From Ahaetulla prasina (Eukaryota > Chordata > Lepidosauria > Squamata > Colubridae): 64,000 nt of DNA. Each line of letters starts with the position of its first letter. The first letter of the stretch is position 1. The notes under the pieces were generated by a model. It worked only from the letters and a program-made list of their open reading frames with translations, was not told the origin of the DNA and ran no database searches. Below are positions 13,439 to 23,916 of this stretch, piece by piece. The stretch is from contig NC_080539.1 in NCBI RefSeq assembly GCF_028640845.1, positions 298,823,516 through 298,887,515 of the forward strand. The letters are read 5' to 3'. The translations under genes were made by a program, and so were the position numbers.

Positions 13439-14447
13439 TAAAAACTTTCTGGGAAATCCATGTCAAGCCTTGGCATGAAGATGTTTGACAAGACAGTGGA
13501 CATCCAGAAAAGTAAAGTTAAAATCACATTAATCTTGAATGCAAACAAAATATTTGTTCTTAAATGATCAACCGTATCTGTAATCACTGCTAACTGAATA
13601 CTTGGTAATTGGAATGCTAGACTATAACATGTACATTTGTATTTATTTAAATAGCACTGTCTATGTTGATGGATCTTTAAAAAAGAAGGCTTGACATTCT
13701 CTGTCATAAAGTGAATAAGTAACATGGGAAAGGAAGTGGAAGTCTTTTTGTTCATTGTTTTTCTGCTTATCATACCTTTCAAAAACTACATTTCTGGAAA
13801 AAGGGCAGGAAAGGTAATCAAAATGAGGAAGAGGCTGGAACAACTCCAAGCTGTTATATAAACATTAAACAATGATGAATAAAGAAGTCCTACAATGGAG
13901 GTATATAAAGTTTATAAGTTATGTAAGCTATGGAGAAAATCAATAGGGAAGCATTTTTCCCCTTCCTCTTACCAGTAGAACAGAGGTCATCCACGCAAGC
14001 TGAACAGTGGAGGAGTCAAGCTAGATAAATGCAAAATCTTTAGACAGCGCAGAGATAAATTGTGGAATTTTCCAAAGAGCAGATTTCATACAGAAGACTC
14101 CAGAAAGATGAACTGATATATTCATGGGAAATTCAAGGATTTCAATAGTAGGACCAAAAAAATCCAGGATGACCACCAGACAGTGACAAAGAATTAGAGT
14201 TTTTAGAATTAGAATTTCTCTAGTTCTTTTTAAACTTGATCTTTTTAAACTTTATTAAGTTTAAAAAATGGAATTAGCATTATTGACAAAATAATTACTT
14301 TATGTACTATTATATCTAAACTAAATAGTTTTATAGCTTTACACATTGGGGGAAATCACAGCAAGAAGTGATTTTGGCTATTTAGGAAACAGAATACTGG
14401 ATAAAATGAGCCAGAAATCTTACTCATCACAACACTTATATGATTAA
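13439..14447. other. Intergenic stretch without recognised genes
   Basis: AT-rich sequence. The open frame on the minus strand at 13405-13782 has no family signature I can recognise. No RNA gene seen. Confidence 0.4.
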
Positions 14448-14560
14448 CAGAATAACAGAATTAGAAGGGACCTTGGAGGTCTTCTATCTAACCCTCTGCT
14501 CAAGGGTGGCTGATTAGGGAGATCATTCTTTATCTGATGAATGAAGGCCCCCTGATGTCT
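14448..14560 (-). mobile_element. CR1/L3-type LINE 3' tip, antisense
   Basis: Reads agaataacagaattagaagg followed by gaccttggaggtcttctatc, the same 3' edge as 1424 and 32346. Only about 110 bases are recognisable. Confidence 0.7.
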
Positions 14561-14589
14561 TGTAAGGAGTTCTCAACCTGCTTGACCTC

Positions 14590-15030
14590 ACAATTTCGGC
14601 TGTGACCGTGACAGTCATAAAGCAGGTCACTATGTGAACAGATCCGACTTTACAACCTTTGTTGCAGCAATTAAGTAAACATGGCAGTTGTTAAGTGAAT
14701 GTGGTGGCCATTAAGTGAATGCAATGGTTGTTAAAGGAACATCACGGTTGTTAAGCAAACCCATTGTTCACCATAGAGTGGTTTTTGCTAGAACAGGAAC
14801 TAAAATCTGGTTTCTGGCAAAACATTGTAAGTTGTGACTGCATGGAGACTGAAATTGGTCATAAGTATAGGCTCATTGCCAAGTGCCCAAAATGTGGTCC
14901 TGTGACCGCTGGGAAAACAGGCAGACATCAGAACTTTGAATCTAGATTATAAATTCCCATTTGGGAGTCCATCATCATAAATGTAAATGGTCACTAAGCG
15001 GCTGATCATAAATGGAGGACAACCTGTATG
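14590..15030. mobile_element. ~400-bp terminally inverted snake repeat, diverged copy
   Basis: Contains repeated gttgttaagtgaat / ttaagtgaatgcaatggttg motifs and ends ggaggacaacctgtatgtcc, related to the right edge of copies 2148, 10882 and 16593. The left edge is degraded. The repeated ttaagtgaa motif is locally amplified here. Confidence 0.55.
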
Positions 15031-15384
15031 TCCTAAATGTGCTTCTTAGGACAAGGGGATGGAAGCAGTGTTGGCCTGGGTTCTTCTTTCAGTTGCCATC
15101 TGCTGAGTAGAGCATGTACTTTCTGTCAAGGACACTTCCAGTAGTTTGTTCCTTCGTGGAGATAAATGCCTTGTTGATAATTTATTGGTACTGTTGCAAG
15201 GCCAGCAAAAATCCCATTTTGTTGCAGCGTAGAATTTTAAAACTGCTTTTTCCCTGTCATGCAATTTTTTGCAAAGGTACTTACAGGTAAATAAAGATCC
15301 ACGTCTAGACCTGAAGGAAGCAAGGGTAATTAACTTGTGTTTTAAAAGTGGCCGGATTATAAATAAATATGTATAAATAAATAA
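15031..15384. other. Intergenic stretch, nothing recognised
   Basis: No gene or named repeat is visible between the diverged inverted repeat and the unidentified repeat at 15385. Confidence 0.35.
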
Positions 15385-15775
15385 TAGATTGAAATGTAGC
15401 TTGATTCATTGGATCATTATGAAACAAATGCAGGCTAATGGATTTCATTTATTTTAGTTTTCCTATTTCCAATATGTGTGACTATTTTTCTGCCAAGGAA
15501 AAGCATCCAGAATGATGCAAAGCATAATAATGAATACACAGGACAATGTACCTTGAAAAGAAATCCATAAAACAGTACAGAAATAATACTAAAAAACCTA
15601 GGGCAGCTGGAAAAACCAATAGTCAGCAAATGCAGAGGACAGAGTAGGTAATCCTGGATCGATTTTGGATGAAAACAGATGGGGAAAATGCTTTCCTGTG
15701 GCTTCGTGTAGATATTAAACAAACCTGGGGCCAAGATAAAAGCTGAGGGCTAAATCTTGTATTACCCAATGCCAG
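15385..15775. repeat. Unidentified interspersed repeat, copy 1
   Basis: Shares long colinear similarity with 22262-22725. Both contain attatgaaacaaatgc, then ctaatggatt, then a tctgccaagraaaagcatcc block, then acagaaataatactaaaaa-type sequence, then gctaaatct and attacccaat. It does not match any LINE, SINE or MITE pattern I know. Whether it is an old transposon or a local segmental duplication cannot be told from two copies. Confidence 0.6.
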
Positions 15776-16107
15776 TCCTACAGCCCTAAATTGGGGATCC
15801 CAGGCAGTCTTTAAAAGTGGACCATATCCAAAGTGTTATGACCTGAATTGTTGAACCTGGGTCTTCTTTGTGCAGGTAGTGTCATAGTCTGCATACTGAC
15901 CTGAGATTATAAAAGATACCTGCTACACTCAATTTGGTTCTTCAGTGACAATGTTGAATAATTGAGTATGTACGCTAAATCTGTTCATGGGGACAGCATC
16001 AACTCAAGTAGAAGATGAAGCAGAAGTATCTCATCCAAAGTGATATTCATTTTATTAGTCCTCATCCAAACTACTCCAGATTTCAAGTATTGATTTAGTA
16101 ATCTCAA
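15776..16107. other. Intergenic stretch, nothing recognised
   Basis: No gene, RNA or named repeat is visible. Confidence 0.35.
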
Positions 16108-16115
16108 CATCCCAC

Positions 16116-16424
16116 CAGTGGTGGGATTCAAATTATTTTACTACTGGTTCTATGGGTGTGGCTTGATCGGTGTGGCATAACTTGGTGGGTGTGGCTTGGT
16201 GGGCGTTGCAGGGAAAGGATACTGTAAAATCTCCATTCCCTCCCCACTCCATGGGAAGGTTACTGGAAAATCCCCATTTCTTCCCAATCATCTGGTACTC
16301 GGGAGGCAGAGAATAGATGGGGGCCTGGCCAGTCAGAGGTGGTATTTATCAGTTTGATATTTGAACTATTCAAAATTTTCACTACTGGTTCTCCAGAACT
16401 GGTCAGAACTGAATACCACCTCTG
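16116..16424. mobile_element. hAT-type MITE, 309 bp
   Basis: Starts CAGTGGTGGGATTCAAAT and ends GAATACCACCTCTG. Flanking octamers CATCCCAC (16108-16115) and CGTCCCAC (16425-16432) agree at 7 of 8 positions, as expected of a hAT target duplication. The interior (gtgtggcttggtgggcg, aaggatactgtaaaatc) is shared with 1-188, 7929-8149 and 39545-39759. Confidence 0.85.
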
Positions 16425-16592
16425 CGTCCCACCATTCTATTGCCACAGACAAGTAGAAATGAAAGCAATTCTCAAACCATATACAAATTTCCTAGGTGTC
16501 TTACTAAGCCAGTCTTGGTCCCAAACTACTTAAAAACAAACAAACAAACACCAAGATTTATCAGCACACTAAAGATATGATGATGAAAATAT

Positions 16593-16976
16593 AGGTAGTC
16601 CTCAATTTATGACCACATAAAACAAAAAATTTCTGTTTTAAAGTTAAGTGAGCTTTGCCCTATTTTATGACTTTTCTTGGCACAGTTGTTAAGTGAATCA
16701 CTGCAGCTGATAAGTTAGTAACCCAGTTGTTAAATAAACCTAGATTCCCCGTGACTTTGCTTGTGAGAAGGTTGCAAAAGGTGATCATATGACCTTGGGA
16801 CACAGCAACGGTTATAAATATGAACCAGTTGCCAAGCATCTGAATTTTGATCACGTGATCATGGGGATGTTGCAAAGGTCGTAACTGTGAAATACGGTTA
16901 TAAGTCACATTTTTCAGTGCCATTGTAACTTTGAACTGTCACTAAATGAATTGTTGTAAGTCAAGGACTACCTGTA
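16593..16976. mobile_element. ~400-bp terminally inverted snake repeat, copy 3
   Basis: Left edge AGGTAGTCCTCAATTTATGA and right edge GTAAGTCAAGGACTACCTGT form inverted ends. The interior has cacagttgttaagtgaatca, gcatctgaattttgatcacg and tcataagtcac-type blocks, colinear with 10882-11270. Confidence 0.75.
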
Positions 16977-18385
16977 TGCAATTACTCTCCCATCTTCACC
17001 TCAATGGAATACACTTAGGCAACGATCAGGCTCACCCTGCCCCACCCCTAGTAGAAGAGCCCACCAGAGTTATAATTTGGATCATTCACTTATGTGCACC
17101 TAAAAGCCAGTAGATAAGAAAATAGTTTTGGTGACATCTGTGCTACAGATAACTTCTATTTTATTATCTGGTCAGTTGCCTGAATTGCATATTCTGCTTC
17201 CCTTGTAAGGAAAAATGCTCATTTTCATTAGTAGTAACGGCATTTGGCCCAGTGGGTTAATTCTAGGAAGATGCTTGTTCTGGACTATATAAAAACTAAA
17301 ATCTTTCTAACTCTATTTGTCAGATTAATAACCCAGCTTCACAGGAGTCTCTCGTTAAAGGACTCAGTAACAAATGACAGGGAATTTTTTCCCTTGAACT
17401 TGGGAAGCTGCTATCATTCAAACTGGACAAAACTAGCTTAGATGTATCAACAAATTTGACCTGATAGAAACAGGCCTTATAAGTAAATCATACAACACTC
17501 CTAACATTTTCTGCATATAATCTATTTGTATAATTAGTTCACAGGTTTACAAGTCATTGAGGAAGAGAGATTTAGGACTAACTAGACAACCCATGATCCT
17601 CTAGGTCATTGTTTCAAAAGTATTTCCTTGCCTAAACAGAGAAACAGAATGACCAAGGACAAAGAAGCAGTGGAAGCAGCAATGACTTCCAACATCCTTC
17701 AGATTTGAATGTAGCTAATGATCCTAGGGTAGTCAAAGGAGGTGCTGGTCCTCCTGACTTCTGGAGGGCTAGAGTGGGACCTGTCTACTGAACCACTGGA
17801 CAGTAGCCTGATAGCTCTGAAGTACTGGTAACCACAAGTTTGCCAAATTTAAATTCCACAAGAGTCATAGGTCCTGGATTTTGGACACATTTTTTAAATT
17901 ATCCCATTTTAGATACCTTGATTCAAAAATTGTTGTCCTATATTGCACTGTTTCACCCAGTTAAAGTTTTAGTTTTAAAGTTACAACAGTTTTAGTAGTA
18001 TATAAGTAGAAAGCAGCAAAGAGTCCAATTTTATTTTTGTTTGAATGACCCTTCACTCTATGTGGTGGTTGAGAGAAAGCCATACTATAAGCATTCCAAA
18101 ATGGTCAATCACTAATACTGGAAAGAATAAACAATTCATTATTAAAACAATTTAGTTAGCAATTTGGGTAATAATTTTCATATATAAACACAAGAAGAGC
18201 AAAGTGAGATATAGCTGTTTTTTCTTACAGAATATGTGATGGCACCTTTTTGATCTTTGTTCATTAGTGGAATCAATTGTTTCATGCATTTTAATATACT
18301 ATTAAGGTACCATAGTTTATCTATGTGCTACTGCCCTCTGCTGGCAATATTTCATAGCACTAGTAGGTTCAGGTTAGATTTTTTA
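16977..18385. other. Intergenic stretch without recognised genes
   Basis: AT-rich; no exons with family similarity, no RNA genes, no repeats that I can name. Confidence 0.4.
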
Positions 18386-18835
18386 GGTTTATTTATTAAT
18401 TTATCAAAATATAAAATACAGAAATATAAATAAAAGTGAAAATAATGGTAAAATAAGGGAGGGAAAAGGGAAGAGAAAAAAGTGTAGGGTAGAGGGGTGA
18501 AAGAAAAAAAGTATTGACTTCCAACTCCTTTGGTGCAATAGAATAAGATAATAACATAAAACCTCAATTTTCTTTCTTTTACATAAAAATATAATCTAGC
18601 CATTTATATAACAACAAACATATTTAATCAGAAAAACCCAAAATAAAAGCTTTCATTTTTATATCACCTCAAGCCCAAAGTCCAAAAGTGGTTTCCGAGT
18701 AGAAACAAAATTGTGTTCTTTTCTTTAATCGAAGCAATCAATTTAGCCATCATTGCTAACTCCATCAACTTCTGCAGCCATTCATCCATTGTGGGAATCA
18801 CAGTCTCCTTCCATTTTTGTGCATACTAACATGCT
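18386..18835 (-). mobile_element. L1 LINE 3' end, antisense
   Basis: Closely parallels 53498-53940. Both have the ttgacttccaactcctttgg block, ttggtgcaatagaataag, and the reverse-coded ORF2 C-terminus around gcagccattcatccattgtg (residues MDEWLQKLMELAEM on the minus strand in the other copy). 5' truncated, no intact frame. Confidence 0.75.
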
Positions 18836-18960
18836 TAATTTGCTTACTGGAGTTGAATACATTGCACCTTAAAAATTAATCAAACCTTAAACTAACCAAA
18901 GAGGCAGCCTTTATGTTAATCCATTAAAAAAAAACCCCATAATTTAAATGAACACAGTTG

Positions 18961-19330
18961 ATTTAGTAGAGTAGAGTAGAGTAGATGAAGCACCCACGAT
19001 TTCTGAAGGCAAGGTATTCCACTGGTTAATTGTCCTCACTGTTAGGAAGTTTCTCCTTAGTTCCAGGTTGCTTCTCTCTTTGGTTAGTTTCCAACCATTG
19101 TTTCTTGTCCTGCCCTCCGGTGCTTTTTAGAATAATTTTGTGGCAGCCTCTCAAATACTGGAATACTGTTATCATGTCACCCCTAATTCTTTTTTTCTTT
19201 AGACCAACTAGCCAAACCCAAATCCTGCAGCCGTTCTTCATATTTTAGTCTCCAGACCTTTGATCATCTTAGTTGCTCTGCTGTGAATTTTTTTCCAAGG
19301 CCTCAACATCTTAATGTGTGAACATGGGTG
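18961..19330 (-). mobile_element. CR1/L3-type LINE 3' fragment, antisense
   Basis: Starts with a pentanucleotide run (tagag)n at 18965-18983, which stands where the tail repeat of the antisense element is expected. It then reads ttctgaaggcaaggtattcc, ggaagtttctccttagttcc and ctgttatcatgtcaccccta. Related to 1424-1820 and 32346-32770. Confidence 0.75.
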
Positions 19331-19489
19331 TTGCTACTTTACTTTTCATCCCACATGGCAATAAAATAATCTCTGCATTATTTTTGGGTGAACTCTGATT
19401 TGAAACGTAACTAAAGCAAAAATAAACATTCTCTTTCTATATACACGCACGCACACACACATTTCTATACATACACACACAAACATATT

Positions 19490-20357
19490 TTTTATTTTAT
19501 TTTATTTTTTATTTTGTCATATCAATATATATAGGCATTAACATGAAATGAAATAGCTATATAATATATAAGCATATATATGAGCATAAGTATGTAATAA
19601 CTATATTAATTGGATATAATGAAAAGAAACAATAGGACAGGAACGATGGGCACTTTTGTGCTCTTATGCACGCCCCTTACAGTCCTCTTAGGAATGGGGT
19701 AAGGTCAATAGTAGATAGTTTTTGGTTAAAGCTTTTGGGATTTTGAGAAGAGACCACAGAGTCAGGTAGTGTGTTCCAAGTGTTAATGACTCTGTTACAG
19801 AAATCATATTTTCTGCAATCAAGTTTGAAGCAGTTAACATTAAGTTTAAATCTATTGTTTGCTCTTGTATTGTTGTGATTGAAGCTGAAGTAGTTTTCAA
19901 CAGGAAGGACATTGCAATAGATGATTCTATGAGTTAAGCACGGGTCCTGTCGGAGGCAGCGGAGTTCTAAGTTTTCTAAACCTAGGATTTCAAGTCTGGT
20001 GGCATAAGGTATTTTGTTGTTTTCAGAGGAGTGAAGAACTCTTCTTGTAAAATATTTCTGGACACGTTCAATTGTGTTGATGTCAGAAATGTAGTATGGG
20101 TTCCAGACAGGCGAGCTGTATTCAAGAATTGGTCTATCAAATGTTTTATATGCTCTGGTTAGTAGTGTAGTTTTTTCGGAAAAGAAGCTATGCAAGATTA
20201 GGTTTACAACTCTTAGAGCCTTTTTTGCGATGTAGTTGCAGTGGCCTTTGGCACGTAGATCATTTGATATTAAAACTCCAAGGTCTTTAACAGGGTGGGT
20301 ATAGTAAATGTGTGGGTATAATCTACCCACACATTTATATAACAAAGAACAGCACAT
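19490..20357 (-). mobile_element. CR1/L3-group LINE, reverse transcriptase C-terminal part, antisense
   Basis: A 226-residue open frame (20357 to 19677, minus) includes VKDLGVLISNDL, RAYKTFDRPILEYSSPVWNP and IERVQKYFTRRVLH. These are hallmarks of the thumb and C-terminal region of CR1/Rex-group reverse transcriptases. It lacks the catalytic palm, so it is 5' truncated. The 3' side runs into an A/T-rich tail near 19490-19515. The long uninterrupted frame suggests a fairly recent insertion. It lies immediately upstream of the RAD51B promoter. Confidence 0.8.
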
Positions 20358-20447
20358 GCAGAAACAAACTGCATTAAGTGCACTTTCTCCTTTCCTAAAG
20401 ATCCAGAAAGCATTTAACTTTTAAGACGAGTCCTCCGCCAAAGCCGA

Positions 20448-20467
20448 ACTATAATTCCCAGAATCCC
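20448..20467 (+). promoter_or_regulatory. ZNF143/Staf-like binding site
   Basis: ACTATAATTCCCAGAATCCC differs at few positions from the ACTACAATTCCCAGAATGC consensus bound by ZNF143 in many vertebrate promoters. It lies in the GC-rich block, about 65 bases from a CCAAT box. Confidence 0.65.
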
Positions 20468-20512
20468 TTTCATCGCGGAAGACTTGTTGCGATGAAGAGC
20501 TAGTGTCGGTGG

Positions 20513-20517
20513 CCAAT
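20513..20517 (+). promoter_or_regulatory. CCAAT box
   Basis: GGCCAATCA context, the preferred NF-Y form, in the putative RAD51B promoter. Confidence 0.5.
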
Positions 20518-20719
20518 CATAACTCGAGCTGCACTTTCGTGGAAGTTTCCTGTAGAGAAGTGGGAGGCTTTGAAAAGAGTCTAGGTTAGGTAGGATGGGT
20601 GATTTGGTTTAGTTTGGGGCTGGGCGGGGTAAGGCGGTCTCCCGACAGGGGCAGGATTTTTTATTTTTTTTCTGCAGCGGAGGGAGTCGTAAAAAGTCTT
20701 TGCATCTTTTTTTTCCGCC

Positions 20720-20758
20720 ATGATGGAGACAGAAGAACCCGCGGGCTTTAAGGTCTAG
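20720..20758 (+). other. Possible 12-codon upstream open reading frame
   Basis: The context ccgccATGATGG is close to a strong vertebrate initiation context. The frame runs MMETEEPAGFKV and stops at TAG. If the RAD51B transcript starts upstream of it, and it is not removed by splicing, it would be a 5' UTR uORF. No transcript evidence is available here. Confidence 0.3.
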
Positions 20759-21415
20759 GTTGCTATTTGGTGCTGGACTTTTATTTCAGGCCGTTTGTGC
20801 AAACGTGGATGCATCGTGGTCTCGCAGAGTCTGCGGGACAGGCGTGGGGTAGCTGCCTCTCCGGGCTGCGTATCCAGCCCCTGAATGCTTCTCCGTACCC
20901 CGGGTGCGTTGTTAGACTCCGTGCCCCTGGCACTGGGAATCCCGTTGCAGTTTAGCACTTGGGTGGTGGGTCCTCCTCCTTGCTTCTCTGCTTTTGCTCA
21001 GACCTATTTGACCAGCTCTATCCTGGTGGAAGTTAAGCGCTTCCAAAATACGGAGAGAGTTGCGCAGCTCCAGGAACCGATTTCCCAGTGAAAATCTTGT
21101 CCAATTGCTGTGTCATTTGATCACAGGCCATGGTCTGCGCAGCAGAAGTCTTATTTTTTCTAGGAGAAAAAATTAGCCTAAATGACAACAAGAACTTTAG
21201 GGGAGGGGGGGGAGTGTGAGGGGGAAGGAGACTTGATGGAGCTGAATATAATTGAGTGTTGCAGAAAATTGAAGTAATTCAATGATGGTGATTAATAAGA
21301 GATTCAAGTAGGATAAAGGATGTAACTCTTCCAATAAAATATAGTTAAACTCTGGAAAGTTCTGAAATATTTGAGTGGTCATGAACTTGAATGGTTCTAA
21401 AAGAGTTAGATAGAG

Positions 21416-21532
21416 CAGGGGTCTCCAACCTTTGTCCCTTTAAGACTTGTGGACTTCAACTCCCAGAGTTGAACTCCCAGACTGGGAGTTGAAGTCCACA
21501 AGTCTTAAAGGGACCAAGGCTGGAGACCTCTG
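21416..21532. mobile_element. Palindromic hAT-type MITE, 117 bp, exact target duplication
   Basis: Starts CAGGGGTCTCCAACCTTTG and ends GGCTGGAGACCTCTG, with long inverted arms around gacttgtggacttcaactcc. The flanks AGATAGAG (21408-21415 and 21533-21540) are identical. Same family as 10717-10849. Confidence 0.9.
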
Positions 21533-21814
21533 AGATAGAGCACGAAGATCCATAACAATAAAGGTTCTATATTGCTTTACATATTGGGATAATGTACCCC
21601 TGAATATCAATTGCTTGAGAATATATGCAGGATAGTAATATTAACTATTATTTTGAGTTCTTCAAGTGGTGGACTAGATGGCTCAGATGTCCTGGTTTTT
21701 TTTCCTGTGAGTCTTTCAATTCATGTGTTGGTTGATGATGGAGATAATACTTTGTGTAGTGAAAAAAAGGCACTTCTCCTCTCTTGCATCTTCCAATGGG
21801 CTTTTAAAATAAAG

Positions 21815-21933
21815 CCAGCCCATAGGCCGAATGCGTCATGTGCTGGCCATGCCCACTCCTGGTTTAGCAAAGGAGAAAAAAGTCCCAATACATCAAGTGA
21901 TTCCACGGTGACAACATGAGTTTTGACACCCTG
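21815..21933. mobile_element. hAT-type MITE with degraded left end
   Basis: The right end reads tgagttttgacaccctg. Flanking octamers AAATAAAG (21807-21814, 21934-21941) are identical. The interior gcccactcctggtttag and aagtcccaatac matches 24401-24535. The left inverted terminus has diverged. Confidence 0.75.
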
Positions 21934-21941
21934 AAATAAAG

Positions 21942-22261
21942 GGACGACAAGAGTGCTGGGTTTGATATTTTTTCATCATCATCTGCTGGGTAGAATTTGC
22001 ATTTTCTCTCAAGTTCCAATGGAAAAAATGAGCAGAGAATTAATTTTATTATTTTTAGACCCAGAAAAAACATCTTATTTTGCAACAGCCTGTATTCCAA
22101 AACCAGTTTGCTCCCTTTAACTTTTTCTCCTCAGAGCAATTTTTGTAAAAATAATAATTTTGCTTTCAGGAGGAGAGATTAAAGAAAGATATAACCAAGG
22201 ATTTGAAGGAAGCAAATATCACTTATAAGAGTTTGGCTTCAGTTATTCCCCAAAAGATTAA
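21942..22261. other. Stretch without recognised features
   Basis: AT-rich sequence between repeats; nothing recognised. Presumed RAD51B intron 1. Confidence 0.35.
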
Positions 22262-22725
22262 ATAAAGAATTGAAATGTAGTTTAGGTGGATGAATTATTA
22301 TGAAACAAATGCCTTCTAATGGATTGAATGAATTTTCCTACTTTTAGTATGTATAACTGCTTTTCTGCCAAGAAAAAGCATCCAAAACGTTGCAGAGCAT
22401 AATTAAAATATAGTACAATGCACTTTAAAAGTAGAGACATAAAATCAAATAAATAATACTAAAAAGCCAGGCAGCAGGAAGAAGGAAGATTGAAAATTTC
22501 CTAAAGTCAAAAGAATTACAGGTAGATAAATTGATCCTAGCTGCAGTCTCCAAGTGTATAATAACACTTGGGTATTTACAACTAACACAACTAAAGTTAG
22601 CTCGGCTTAAAACCATTGTGAAAATAGGTTTTAGTGGACACAAAAAAATAAAAGTGTTGTGCAGTTTGAGGCTAAATCTCATGGGATGGTGGTGTGGGGA
22701 AAGATGTAAAACCATTACCCAATAT
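22262..22725. repeat. Unidentified interspersed repeat, copy 2
   Basis: Colinear with 15385-15775: gaattgaaatgtagttta, attatgaaacaaatgcc, tctgccaagaaaaagcatcc, ataatactaaaaagcc and gctaaatctcatgg. It extends further on the right than copy 1. I recognise no coding capacity or known family. Confidence 0.6.
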
Positions 22726-23009
22726 GACTTTTCTCAAGTCACCCAGTTAAATGGTGAAGAATTAGTAGAATGTGGATTAATTATTTACAAATGATTTGTT
22801 TTCCTCAATATCAGTGGGCTACCAAATATAAGACTTGTGTCGGTTAAAGAAGGTTCAGACCATGCCATCTTTGTTCAGAATGAATTTACTGTAGGTCTAG
22901 CATCAATACATTGTGTTCCAAGTTGTTGCTTGTAATAGAACCTGACCAGTTTCAACTGTTAATTGTGATACAGGGTAGGGTAATAGGTTGCCTTCCAAAT
23001 GATTTAGAT

Positions 23010-23382
23010 CAGATCTGGGAATTTTATGCCCCCCAGACTACATCTGACGCTTTGGCTCTCTCCCTGTCCAGTCTGTCTGAGGTCCATTGGAAATTAGAAA
23101 TCAAATATAAATCAGGGTGCCACAGGGAGCAGAACAAGAAGCTGAGTTGGGTCTGGTTCTGTGCAGTTGCTGTGTGCTTCTTCAGTGTGTTGGCAGCCAT
23201 AAAAGAGCAAGGAGAGAAACTGCTTTTCTGCACCTGTGCAGCGCTCGCCTCACACCTGGAGAAGCCTGAGTAGTTAAGGTGGCAAAGTTTGAGGACCTCA
23301 AATCTGGTTACACCAGTACGTCTTTCCACAACAGTTCTAGTTTCTCAGGTGGCTCCTTTTGAAAATAAATTGCCCATATCTG
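23010..23382. mobile_element. hAT-like element, 373 bp, distinct family
   Basis: Left end CAGATCTGGGAATTTTATG and right end AAATTGCCCATATCTG are imperfect inverted copies beginning with CAG. Flanking octamers ATTTAGAT (23002-23009) and ATTTAAAC (23383-23390) agree at 6 of 8. The interior differs from the other MITEs here. Confidence 0.6.
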
Positions 23383-23832
23383 ATTTAAACTATGATTTTC
23401 AGCAGCAAGGCCAGTGGTCAGTCAGTCCTAAACAGATCTAATTCCAGACATCTGGTGCAATCCAAATTATAGTGACTTTTGTTTTGAAACAGTATAATCT
23501 GAAGAATCCTGAAGTTAAGGCAGTTTAGTAGAATGTGCTAAAACTACAAGAAAAAAAAAAGACACTTGTCTTTGCTTACACCCTGAATAATCCAACTGAG
23601 GAAGATAAAAAATCTTAAAAGGGATATTACACAGAAAGTCATGATATAAAGAGCAGGAACTGTTACTGAACAGCAAGCTGAATTACATTGAGTTGAATAT
23701 GTTTGTTCAGCACACATTGTATTATTTAATACTATGAAAAATGATTTTACTCTTAACTGTAGATTCTGAATTAATACTATTTCTTTGTCAATTGGTTATA
23801 GAATTAACTTTCTGGCCAATAACTATGTGAAC

Positions 23833-23916
23833 ATGGCAAATAAAAAGCTAAGAAGAGCAGGTTTACCTCACGATCTTTGTGAGAGACTAAGTCGACATCA
23901 GATTACCACTTGCCGG
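23833..23916 (+). CDS. RAD51B: RAD51B coding exon 2 (codons 1-28)
   Basis: Starts [20 protein letters not shown] and ends at a CGG codon before gtaaga. It aligns without gaps with the 28-codon first coding exon of the vertebrate gene. The likely acceptor is ttggttatag ending at 23801, giving a 31-base 5' UTR segment in the exon. Confidence 0.95.

Larger units (their letters stand above)
20400..21090 (+). promoter_or_regulatory. RAD51B: GC-rich promoter region assigned to RAD51B
   Basis: A CpG-containing, GC-rich block in an otherwise AT-rich window, about 2.8 kb upstream of the first RAD51B coding exon and with no other gene between. It carries a ZNF143-like site, a CCAAT box and G-rich tracts near 20620-20650. 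The family has a non-coding exon 1, which I expect within about 20560-20760; a possible donor GTAAGG sits at 20629. Exact start and exon-1 end cannot be set from sequence alone. Confidence 0.65.

Noticed and set aside
13405..13782. 125-codon minus-strand frame as a gene
   Set aside because: It spans part of a local tandem duplication, with no promoter, splice or family evidence.
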